In this document: one piece after another, positions 1 to 5,299 of the stretch
Layout of the letters: the number at the start of each line of letters is the position of its first letter
Numbering within the stretch: the stretch's first letter is position 1
Translations under genes and position numbers: made by a program
Notes under the pieces: model-generated
Told to the model about the DNA's origin: nothing
Seen by the model: only the letters and a program-made list of their open reading frames with translations
The model's database searches: none
NCBI GenBank assembly: GCA_964388985.1
Contig: CAYMCJ010000059.1
Coordinates: 1-5,299 of the forward strand
Direction of reading: 5' to 3'
Source: CAYMCJ01 sp964388985
GTDB lineage: Bacteria; Patescibacteriota; Patescibacteriia; Patescibacteriales; CAYMCJ01
Length of the DNA: 5,299 nucleotides

Positions 1-95
1 TCGGCTACAACTTCCTCACCGTCAAAAAGCACGGCTTTCATATTGGTGCCGCCCACATCTATACCAATTGTATAATGCCTTTCAATTTTTTTCAT
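1..95 (-). CDS. ROK-family sugar kinase, N-terminal fragment
   Basis: This is the first 31 codons of a gene that continues past the left edge, starting at an ATG on complement 95-93. The peptide begins with about nine basic/polar residues and then reads IGIDVGGTNMKAVLFDG (residues 10-26). The DVGGTNMK stretch at 13-20 is the phosphate-1 ATP-binding loop (DxGGTxxK) of the ASKHA fold as seen in ROK kinases and glucokinases. Family members phosphorylate glucose, N-acetylmannosamine or related sugars in the cytoplasm, or act as sugar-responsive repressors; a repressor normally has a helix-turn-helix before this loop, and there is no room for one here, so a kinase is more likely. The sugar cannot be told because the substrate and zinc motifs lie outside the window. 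No Shine-Dalgarno is visible. A GATAAT at complement 111-106 could be a -10 box giving a very short leader. Confidence 0.87.
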   Translation of the reverse strand, partial: MKKIERHYTIGIDVGGTNMKAVLFDGEEVVA

Positions 96-229
96 ATTTT
101 GTAAAATTATCAATAACCAATATTCAATATTCATTCAACTTTCAATATTCAATTGAATATTAATTTATTAAATATTGAATAAATGTTTAGTGTTGAATAT
201 TTGATTATAAATATTCATTTGGAATTTTG
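96..229. repeat. AT-rich palindromic spacer with inverted repeats
   Basis: This non-coding spacer between the hydrolase stop and the kinase start is built from copies of one short word. AATATTCAA occurs at 119-127 and 144-152 and inverted at 153-161 and 193-201; AATATTCAT occurs at 126-134 and 210-218. The copies at 144-161 form a perfect 18-bp palindrome, AATATTCAATTGAATATT. TTCAATATTCA is repeated at 123-133 and 141-151. The spacer is bracketed by an inverted repeat, 105-117 against 229-241, matching at 12 of 13 positions. No GC-rich stem followed by a T-run is seen, so it does not look like a standard intrinsic terminator. It may be a degenerate REP- or MITE-like element; no transposase or target duplication was recognised. 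Confidence 0.6.
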
Positions 230-1234
230 TTATTGATTATTAAACAACTTGCGAGCTTCTTCCCACATCTCCGCTCTTCCCTGTTCACGTTCCCAATACC
301 ACCATTCCGCTCCCCAGAGATAAAATTCATTAAAGCCGGTTTTGTTTGAAAACTCAATGATTTCCTTAAATTTTTTTAAATTCATTGTCCGGTCCCTTTC
401 TTCTCGGCTTAAATTTTGATACGGTTCCGGGCCCCAGGGCTCGGCCTGTAATTCAATTACTATCCATTTTTGGGGGTCGGCGAACAGGCTAGCTATATTT
501 TTTTTAAATCTAAAAAAACCCGGAGTTATGGGATAATGAACATATCTTTTTAAAACCTTGGAATAAGTGTCCCGGTACATGGTTATCCCGAAAATATTTG
601 CTCTTTTAGCGGCCGGAATCCAGGTTGAAAGCTCGCCTGAATCCGTAATAATTATCGGGCGTTTATCAAATTCGCGCACCAATGAAATTTCAGAATCTAA
701 AAATTTTTTGTCAAGTTTCGGGCAGTCGCCAAAATGGGAAAGAAACGGCTCGTTTTCAACCTGCCAGCTGGTAATATTTTTATTATTTTTGTATCTCTCA
801 ATTGTTTTCTGTATATATTCCAATATTTTTTTATTTATTTCAGCGGTTGACAAGTTTTTTGTCCAGTTTGGGAAATGGCATTCGGGCCAGCGCGGCAGGC
901 GTCCTCCGACCGCTAAAATAATTTCAATATTTCGCCGGCCGGCTTCATTAATCTGCCAGTCCAGGTCGTTCCAGTTAAATACATTGTCGCCGGATTCAAT
1001 TTCGTCCCAGTAAGCCGGAAGCCTTATCTTTTTAATTTTTAAATCATCTAAAATAGATAAATAGGTTTTTTGCCAATCCAGTCCCAAGCTGACGGTCTGC
1101 TTTTTTGAAAAAGTGAGGCCGTATTCAAGTTCGTCTTTATCATAAATATGGCCGCGGCTTAATAAAAATATAGCGAACAGGAAAAATATTACAAATAGAA
1201 ATAAAAATTTAATTCGTTTTAATGTTTTAAACAT
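230..1234 (-). CDS. Membrane-anchored glycoside hydrolase, clan GH-A-like
   Basis: A 334-residue protein with one hydrophobic segment near the N-terminus (about residues 9-25, after basic KTLKRIK) that should act as an uncleaved anchor or signal peptide, placing the rest outside the membrane. The remainder reads like a (beta/alpha)8 barrel of clan GH-A. IKKIRLPAYWDEIE (67-80) and the VFNWNDLDWQINEAGRRNIE stretch (85-104) resemble the early barrel of GH5/GH10/GH42-type enzymes. WQVENEP (157-163) carries the Asn-Glu pair of strand 4, making E162 the likely acid/base, and WIVIELQAEPWG (257-268) fits strand 7 with E261 as likely nucleophile. The aromatic run at 306-314 fits strand 8. These enzymes retain configuration while cutting beta-linked glycans; the substrate cannot be inferred. 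The start is set at ATG 1234-1232 because it leads straight into the anchor; a TTG at 1261 would add nine residues with no better ribosome site. It lies 51 bases after the pilin on the same strand, probably in one transcript. Confidence 0.85.
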   Translation of the reverse strand: MFKTLKRIKFLFLFVIFFLFAIFLLSRGHIYDKDELEYGLTFSKKQTVSLGLDWQKTYLSILDDLKIKKIRLPAYWDEIESGDNVFNWNDLDWQINEAGRRNIEIILAVGGRLPRWPECHFPNWTKNLSTAEINKKILEYIQKTIERYKNNKNITSWQVENEPFLSHFGDCPKLDKKFLDSEISLVREFDKRPIIITDSGELSTWIPAAKRANIFGITMYRDTYSKVLKRYVHYPITPGFFRFKKNIASLFADPQKWIVIELQAEPWGPEPYQNLSREERDRTMNLKKFKEIIEFSNKTGFNEFYLWGAEWWYWEREQGRAEMWEEARKLFNNQ

Positions 1235-1285
1235 GATGGTTAAGTAAGAAGTAGAAAGCAAGGAGTGGATTGGGGTATTAGAATA

Positions 1286-1744
1286 TTAGTAATTTTTATG
1301 ACACATCCAGACCCAGCCCCCGGTCGTAACGTCAATAACACAATCGGAGATATAGGTTGTGATAGCATAAGCGGATAAAATTATTACCAAACCAATGATG
1401 GCGGTTTTGATTTGTGACAGGGCTTCTTTTATTTTTTCTTCATTGCCCATTGAAGTCATATATTTAAAACCGGCCAAAATAAGCAAGGCCACAAAAATAA
1501 TCGCCAAAAAGCCAAGAAATATTTTAATAATATTAACAGCGATTTGCTTAATGTCATTTTTTGGGGTATCGCCTCCATAGGCGTCTGTCCCAATTTTATC
1601 CAGGCCGGATTGTTTCTGCAGGTCCCATAATTTGCTGTTAGCCGCATTGCAGGTTTCGGAAGAGGGCTGTATTAGTGTAAAGTAGGCTGAAAATAATAAT
1701 AACAACAAGGCAAAAATAATAATTTGTTTTTTAGTTGTTTTCAT
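1286..1744 (-). CDS. Small type IV secretion-type pilin (TrbC/VirB2-like)
   Basis: A 152-residue membrane protein with a hydrophobic N-terminal segment after KTTKK (about 8-26, probable signal), a polar stretch with C32, and two membrane helices (about 68-92 and 112-132) joined by a short loop reading YMTSMGNEEKIKEA (95-108). The two-helix layout with this G-N-E-E-K loop matches the VirB2/TrbC-like pilin family that is abundant in Patescibacteria, so the call rests on layout and motif rather than on an alignment. Family members form or contribute to conjugative or type IV secretion pili. The C-terminal tail (133-152) carries two more cysteines, C135 and C148, which could pair if exported. It is the first gene of the minus-strand group, preceded by a perfect TATAAT at complement 1765-1760 about 15 bases from the ATG, implying a leader of only some nine bases. 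No secretion ATPase or channel gene is present in the window. Confidence 0.83.
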   Translation of the reverse strand: MKTTKKQIIIFALLLLLFSAYFTLIQPSSETCNAANSKLWDLQKQSGLDKIGTDAYGGDTPKNDIKQIAVNIIKIFLGFLAIIFVALLILAGFKYMTSMGNEEKIKEALSQIKTAIIGLVIILSAYAITTYISDCVIDVTTGGWVWMCHKNY

Positions 1745-1755
1745 ATAATTTGTGT

Positions 1756-1765
1756 TATAATTATA
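1756..1765. promoter_or_regulatory. Symmetric -10 box, divergent promoter
   Basis: The 10-bp palindrome TATAATTATA contains a consensus -10 hexamer on each strand: TATAAT at 1756-1761 on plus and at 1765-1760 on minus. The plus copy is preceded by TGT (1753-1755), making an extended TGnTATAAT box; a second plus TATAAT lies at 1767-1772. Minus transcripts would begin near 1753, just before the pilin ATG. Plus transcripts would begin near 1768 and carry a leader of about 150 bases, including the hairpin at 1790-1860, into the flippase gene. No good -35 hexamer is seen on either strand (TTGTTT at 1735-1740 is a weak candidate for plus, with a short 15-base spacer). Strong matches to TATAAT are easy to find in such AT-rich DNA, so this is a prediction. 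Confidence 0.45.
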
Positions 1766-1789
1766 GTATAATTTAATAATTTAAAATTA

Positions 1790-1860
1790 GTATTTAAACG
1801 CTCTGAATATTATTAATTTAATATTGTTATTAATTAAAAATATTTGGAGCGTTTGAATAT
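1790..1860 (+). other. Long imperfect hairpin in the flippase leader
   Basis: The segment folds on itself with arms 1790-1818 and 1832-1860 and a 13-base loop (1819-1831). Of 29 facing positions, 24 are Watson-Crick, four are G-T and one is A-A. The strongest block is AAACGCTC (1796-1803) against GAGCGTTT (1847-1854), followed by AATATT (1806-1811 with 1839-1844) and TTAATT (1813-1818 with 1832-1837). The G-T pairs are at 1790/1860, 1795/1855, 1804/1846 and 1805/1845; they stay paired as G-U only in a plus-strand transcript and become A-C mismatches in the other. No T-run follows, so it does not look like a terminator. It could be a structured mRNA leader, a small RNA or a degenerate mobile repeat. 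It matches no riboswitch class that I recognise. Confidence 0.55.
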
Positions 1861-1919
1861 ATTTAGGTTTGGATTATATATTATATTATAGCAAAATTAG
1901 TTAAAATTAAATAGTTTTT

Positions 1920-3356
1920 ATGCGATTATATACTAAGGTGGCCTACAATACAATAATTCAGATTGTTGGCAAATTTATTTCTACGGTTCTGGGAGTTGTC
2001 GCTATTGCGATAATGGCGCGTTATTTAGGTCAGGCCGGTTTTGGAGAATATACTACAATTATTACTTTTTTGTCATTTTTCGGGATTATTGCCGACTTGG
2101 GATTAACCTTGGTGACCGTCCAGATGATCAGCCGTCCGGGAGTAGATGAGAATAAAGTGTTAAATAATCTTTTTAGCCTGCGGCTGGTAACGGCTATTGT
2201 TTTTTTAGGTTTGGCGCCGTTAATAATTGTTTTTTTTCCTTACAGTATTTTAGTTAAAACAGGCGTGCTGATTACTTCTCTGTCTTTTTTGTGTATTGCC
2301 TTGAACCAGATTTTAGTGGGATTATTCCAGAAAAAGTTGAGAATGGACAAGGTGGCAATTGCCGAGGTAATAGGCCGCGTTATTTTAATAATTGGCGTAA
2401 TACTTTCAGTCAAATTAAATTATGGCCTGTTGGGAATAATGACAGCCACCGTAATAGCCAGTCTAATTAATTTTATTCTCCATTTTGTATTTTCCCGGGC
2501 TTTTGTTCGGATTAAGTTGCGGTTTGACTTTGGCTTATGGAAGAACATTATTAGCAAATCATGGCCGCTGGCCATAACAATTGTTTTTAATTTAATTTAT
2601 CTTAGGGCGGACACATTAATTTTATCGTTAATAAAATCCCAATCCGAGGTAGGGATTTACGGCGCCGCTTATAAAGTAATTGACGTTTTAATCACTTTGC
2701 CTTTTATGTTTGCCGGAATTATATTGCCTATTTTAACATTAAGCTGGATGAAAAAAAATGTTATTCAATTTAAAAAAATTTTGCAGAAATCTTTTGATTT
2801 TATGGTTATTTTGGCTTTGCCGATGATAGTTGGAACACAATTTGTCGCCAATGAGGTTATGACAATGGTGGCTGGCAAAGAGTTTAATATTTCCGGGTCC
2901 GTGCTTAAAATATTAATTATAGCCACCGGAGCTATTTTTCTTGGTTGTATGTTTTCTCACGCCATTATTGCTTTGGGTAAGCAGAAAAAAATTATTGGTG
3001 CCTATATTTTTACGAGTCTAACGGCTTTGGCCGGGTACTTATTTTTTATACCAAAATTTTCATATATTGGCGCGGCCTGGGTGACAATTTACAGCGAGGT
3101 AATCATTGCCTTGGCGGCGGTTTATTATGTCTGGAAATATTCCAGATTTTTGCCGAATTTTAAAGTTTTTGTCAGAGCCCTGGCGGCCACGGCCGTTATG
3201 GCGACGGTATTGTATATTATTCCCTTTTCGTTTTATAGTTCAATAACCGGATTGATAATTTTTTTGGGCATTGGCAGTTTAGTGTATTTTAGCTTCCTTT
3301 ATTTATTTGAGGGAATAACCAAAAATGATATAATAAATTTATTAAATAAAGATTAA
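1920..3356 (+). CDS. Wzx-type polysaccharide flippase (MOP superfamily)
   Basis: A 478-residue, very hydrophobic protein with about 14 predicted membrane segments (roughly 9-32, 43-62, 83-106, 111-134, 146-163, 166-190, 211-237, 250-276, 291-312, 327-350, 357-377, 382-404, 413-435, 440-463), the normal size and topology of the family. The N-terminus is typical: an amphipathic start, ARYLGQAGFGEYTTI (33-47), then IADLGL (57-62). LRADTLILS (228-236) and GIYGAAYKVID (245-255) match the charged helix-7 and helix-8 region of Wzx/RfbX-like transporters. Such proteins move undecaprenyl-linked or similar lipid-bound oligosaccharides across the inner membrane for surface polysaccharide assembly. The ATG has no Shine-Dalgarno; the AT-only sequence before it is about 60 bases beyond the leader hairpin. 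A glycosyltransferase follows after four bases, so the two are surely co-transcribed. The repeat-unit sugar and lipid carrier are unknown. Confidence 0.94.
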   Translation: MRLYTKVAYNTIIQIVGKFISTVLGVVAIAIMARYLGQAGFGEYTTIITFLSFFGIIADLGLTLVTVQMISRPGVDENKVLNNLFSLRLVTAIVFLGLAPLIIVFFPYSILVKTGVLITSLSFLCIALNQILVGLFQKKLRMDKVAIAEVIGRVILIIGVILSVKLNYGLLGIMTATVIASLINFILHFVFSRAFVRIKLRFDFGLWKNIISKSWPLAITIVFNLIYLRADTLILSLIKSQSEVGIYGAAYKVIDVLITLPFMFAGIILPILTLSWMKKNVIQFKKILQKSFDFMVILALPMIVGTQFVANEVMTMVAGKEFNISGSVLKILIIATGAIFLGCMFSHAIIALGKQKKIIGAYIFTSLTALAGYLFFIPKFSYIGAAWVTIYSEVIIALAAVYYVWKYSRFLPNFKVFVRALAATAVMATVLYIIPFSFYSSITGLIIFLGIGSLVYFSFLYLFEGITKNDIINLLNKD

Positions 3357-3360
3357 AATC

Positions 3361-4470
3361 ATGGCCGACCGAAATATTTTAATTATAAATTCATGTTCCA
3401 AAAAGAAAGGACCATTGACCGATGTTTTTAAAGAGCTGGAAAAGGATGGTTATATTTTTAATTGGTTGTTTTCTAAAAAAAATATTTATTTTGGACCAAG
3501 GCCCAATGGAATTTTTAAGCTGGTAGTATTTATTATTCTGTGGCCGTTTTTATCGTTTTATCAATTATTTTTTTTAATGTTTAAAAAAAATAAAACCAGG
3601 GCGATAATATGCTTTGGCTGGAATGAAAAAATAATATTTACACCTTTAGCCAGATTGTTGGGAATAAAGATGATTTGGCTTGAATATCCCGACGCGGATT
3701 ACAGGGACAAATCAAATTTTTTTGTTTTTCTTTACAGATTTTGTTCCCGCTGGGCAACCATTGTCGTTTTTATAAATATTTCAAAACTTTTTTTAAAGCA
3801 GATTAATATTGACCAAGGCAATATAAAGGTTATTCCTCTGGGGATAAAATTAGACAAATACGGCCGCCAGGATACAATTTTTTCCAGTTTAGCCAGAACA
3901 GAACATTTAAAATTCAACCGTAAATATTTTACAATCGGGGCCACTTCCAATTTTAGAGACCCAAGGCAAATTGAAAGTTTATTTCAAGCAGTCAAAATAT
4001 GTTTGTTGGTTATTCCCAATCTCCAGCTTATTATTATTGGCGACGGGCCGGAAAGAAAGAATTTAAACTGGCTGGCGAAAAAAATGGAAATTAATAATAT
4101 TGTTTGGTTTGTGGGGGAATCGGCTGAAAGCGGCCAAGCGGCTTATTTTAAAAAATGGTTTGACAGTTTTGATGTTTTTATTACCGCCTGCCGGTTGGCC
4201 AGACTTTTTGATTTGAAGATGACTTTAATAGCCATGGCCAGCGGATTGTCGGTAATTGGGTTTAAAAATATGGGGTTTGAGGATATTATCAGGGAGAAAA
4301 CAGGCTTGTTAATAGAGTCTAATAATAACGAAATATTGGCCCGTGAAATTATAGAATTATATAAAAACAGCCGGTTGAGAATAAATTTAGGCAAAAATGC
4401 CAGAGAGCAGGTTGACAAAAATTATAATATTGATAAGATGATAGAAAAATTTGCTGAAATATTGGATTAA
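3361..4470 (+). CDS. GT-B glycosyltransferase, GT4-like, with altered motif
   Basis: A 369-residue protein with two Rossmann-like halves. The N-terminal half (1-175) should bind acceptor; it includes a hydrophobic stretch at 52-73 followed by KKNK, suited to membrane association near a lipid-linked acceptor, and an IKVIPLGIKLDKY linker (155-167). The C-terminal half (about 190-369) is Glycos_transf_1-like: TIGATSNFRDPRQ (191-203), a strand pair ending in LIIIGDGPERKNL (223-235), IVWFVG (247-252), AMASGLSVIGF (291-301) and TGLLIES (314-320). These normally bind a nucleotide sugar and retain configuration. The usual E-x7-E motif, ending in L-E-A-M-A-x-G, is altered: the second Glu is I290 and the aligned first position is L282. 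The enzyme may be impaired, use another donor, or belong to a divergent branch. It follows the flippase by four bases, and a terminator lies 25 bases after its stop. Confidence 0.88.
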   Translation: MADRNILIINSCSKKKGPLTDVFKELEKDGYIFNWLFSKKNIYFGPRPNGIFKLVVFIILWPFLSFYQLFFLMFKKNKTRAIICFGWNEKIIFTPLARLLGIKMIWLEYPDADYRDKSNFFVFLYRFCSRWATIVVFINISKLFLKQINIDQGNIKVIPLGIKLDKYGRQDTIFSSLARTEHLKFNRKYFTIGATSNFRDPRQIESLFQAVKICLLVIPNLQLIIIGDGPERKNLNWLAKKMEINNIVWFVGESAESGQAAYFKKWFDSFDVFITACRLARLFDLKMTLIAMASGLSVIGFKNMGFEDIIREKTGLLIESNNNEILAREIIELYKNSRLRINLGKNAREQVDKNYNIDKMIEKFAEILD

Positions 4471-4495
4471 TTGGTTAAGAACAGGGAGCTTAGCA

Positions 4496-4528
4496 AACGT
4501 TTTCTTTTTTAGAAGGCGTTATTTTTTT
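4496..4528 (+). terminator. Intrinsic terminator after the glycosyltransferase
   Basis: AACGTTTTCT (4496-4505) pairs with AGAAGGCGTT (4511-4520) over ten positions, with two internal G-U pairs in the plus transcript, around a five-T loop, and is followed by A and seven T residues (4522-4528). The stem is modest in GC, in keeping with the genome. It ends the flippase-glycosyltransferase transcript and lies directly before the next gene's -10 box. Confidence 0.75.
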
Positions 4529-4529
4529 G

Positions 4530-4538
4530 TGATATAAT
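4530..4538 (+). promoter_or_regulatory. Extended -10 promoter of the pseudouridine synthase
   Basis: TGATATAAT is a perfect extended -10 box (TGnTATAAT). It ends seven bases before the ATG at 4546, so transcription should start at or within a base or two of the start codon, giving a leaderless or near-leaderless mRNA. No -35 match is convincing (TTAGAA at 4509-4514 is weak), which an extended -10 can compensate for. The terminator T-run abuts it, so this gene appears to be transcribed separately from the glycan genes. Confidence 0.6.
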
Positions 4539-4545
4539 TAATTGT

Positions 4546-5299
4546 ATGAATAAATTAAAAATTACCAGTGAACAAGCCGGGCAACGTTTGGATAAATTTT
4601 TGTCCGACATTTATAAGGAAATTTCGCGGAGTAAGATTCAAAAATTAATTAAAAGTGAAAATATTTTTGTTAATGATAAAAAAATATTAACGCATTATTT
4701 TTTAAAGTTGGGCGATATTGTCAGCGTGAATTTTTATTTTAAAGAAGATGCGGGAATCCCTTTGGCTGATTTTTTATTTTGGCAGGATAAAATCAGAATT
4801 GTCGCCGAGACTGATGAATATTTAGTAATTAATAAACCCAGCGGCTTGATAGTCCACGGCGCCGAGCATATTAAAGATTATACTTTAGCTGATTGGCTTA
4901 TAAAGAAATATTCAAAGATTAAAAAAGTCGGCGAGGATTCGGCTCGTCCCGGGATTGTTCATCGGCTGGACAAGGAAGTCAGCGGGTTGATGGTGGTTGC
5001 CAAAACCCAGGATTCTTTTAATAATTTAAAAGAACAGTTTCAAAAAAGAAAAATAAAAAAAGAATATATTGCCTTGGCATATGGGAAGATTGAAAAGGAT
5101 GAAGACGAAATAAATTTTCCAATCAAGCGCTCAGGCAATGGCTATAAAATGGTGGCGGTGCCAACGGCGGTTGAAAAATCAAGGACCGCCGTTACTGAAT
5201 TTGAAATTATAAAAAAGTTTATTAATTATACTTTGCTAAAAGTTAAAATTAAGACTGGCCGTACTCATCAGATTCGGGTGCATCTGTTAGCTTACGGCC
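4546..5299 (+). CDS. RluA-family rRNA/tRNA pseudouridine synthase, C-terminus cut
   Basis: 251 codons are visible from ATG 4546 before the right edge; family members are usually about 300 residues, so most of the protein is here. Residues about 4-62 form an S4 RNA-binding domain (QRLDKFLSD, then SRSKIQKLIKSENIFVND at 27-44). The catalytic domain follows with EYLVINKPSGLIVHG (91-105), GIVHRLDKEVSGLMVVAK (136-153) containing the catalytic aspartate D142, KKEYIALAYG (171-180) and TGRTHQIRVHL (237-247). The enzyme isomerises uridine to pseudouridine in structured RNA. The S4 domain and layout resemble RluD/RluC (23S rRNA), but the target site cannot be assigned. The usual HRLDKDTSG reads HRLDKEVSG here, a conservative change beyond the catalytic residue. 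The reading frame is open throughout. The start codon has no Shine-Dalgarno and sits just after its own -10 box. Confidence 0.96.
   Translation, partial: MNKLKITSEQAGQRLDKFLSDIYKEISRSKIQKLIKSENIFVNDKKILTHYFLKLGDIVSVNFYFKEDAGIPLADFLFWQDKIRIVAETDEYLVINKPSGLIVHGAEHIKDYTLADWLIKKYSKIKKVGEDSARPGIVHRLDKEVSGLMVVAKTQDSFNNLKEQFQKRKIKKEYIALAYGKIEKDEDEINFPIKRSGNGYKMVAVPTAVEKSRTAVTEFEIIKKFINYTLLKVKIKTGRTHQIRVHLLAYG

Noticed and set aside
96..229. CRISPR-like array in the palindromic spacer
   Set aside because: The repeated words are 9-11 bp, overlapping or irregularly spaced and partly inverted; there are no uniform repeats with unique spacers.
567..1013. 148-codon plus-strand open frame
   Set aside because: It lies antisense within the hydrolase, whose barrel motifs and catalytic residues are clear; the antisense peptide has no recognisable pattern.
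1235..1261. TTG start adding nine residues to the hydrolase
   Set aside because: The extra residues give no ribosome site and push the signal anchor away from the N-terminus; the ATG at 1234 is the more natural start.
1395..1647. Short open frames overlapping the pilin on both strands
   Set aside because: They are shadows of the pilin gene, whose topology and loop motif are convincing.
1853..1889. Alternative plus-strand promoter (TTGAAT with TATATA or TATATT) just before the flippase
   Set aside because: Both hexamers are imperfect and easily arise in such AT-rich sequence. The extended -10 upstream at 1753-1761 is a better match, although this site cannot be excluded.
3732..4418. Two minus-strand open frames within the glycosyltransferase
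   Set aside because: Antisense to a gene with clear GT-B motifs; no domain pattern of their own and no promoter seen.
4546..5299. Recoded TGA (Gracilibacteria-like code) in the window
   Set aside because: All frames read through without needing TGA as a sense codon, and the visible stops are all TAA, so nothing supports recoding.

Overview
This AT-rich window looks like a piece of a Patescibacteria / Candidate Phyla Radiation genome, probably of the Parcubacteria type. That placement is an inference. It rests on a small type IV secretion-type pilin of the kind common in these genomes, AT-rich spacers with short inverted repeats, short intergenic distances, and no convincing Shine-Dalgarno sequence before any of the six genes. 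All four visible stop codons are TAA and no in-frame TGA is needed, so the ordinary bacterial code fits.

The left half is read on the minus strand. From the centre outward it holds a three-segment membrane pilin (1286-1744), a membrane-anchored glycoside hydrolase with a TIM-barrel-like pattern (230-1234), a palindrome-rich spacer (96-229), and the first 31 codons of a ROK-family sugar kinase that runs off the left edge (1-95). The right half is read on the plus strand. It holds a 14-segment Wzx-type polysaccharide flippase (1920-3356), a GT-B glycosyltransferase four bases behind it (3361-4470), an intrinsic terminator (4496-4528), and an S4-domain RluA-family pseudouridine synthase cut off by the right edge (4546-5299).

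The two halves diverge from a 175-base spacer (1745-1919). This carries a 10-bp palindrome that reads as a perfect TATAAT -10 box on both strands, followed by a 71-base imperfect hairpin between that box and the flippase. All four non-Watson-Crick pairs in the stem, apart from one A-A mismatch, are G-U only if the plus strand is transcribed.

Functionally, the flippase and glycosyltransferase point to assembly and export of a surface glycan. The anchored hydrolase could act on glycan outside the membrane, and the pilin belongs to the cell-surface or secretion apparatus. The kinase (sugar uptake/metabolism) and the pseudouridine synthase (RNA modification) are probably independent neighbours. 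The most notable points are the bidirectional promoter with its leader hairpin, a glycosyltransferase that lacks both glutamates of the usual E-x7-E motif, a likely leaderless promoter for the pseudouridine synthase, and the inverted-repeat spacer whose right arm encodes the end of the hydrolase. No undescribed multi-gene system is evident.
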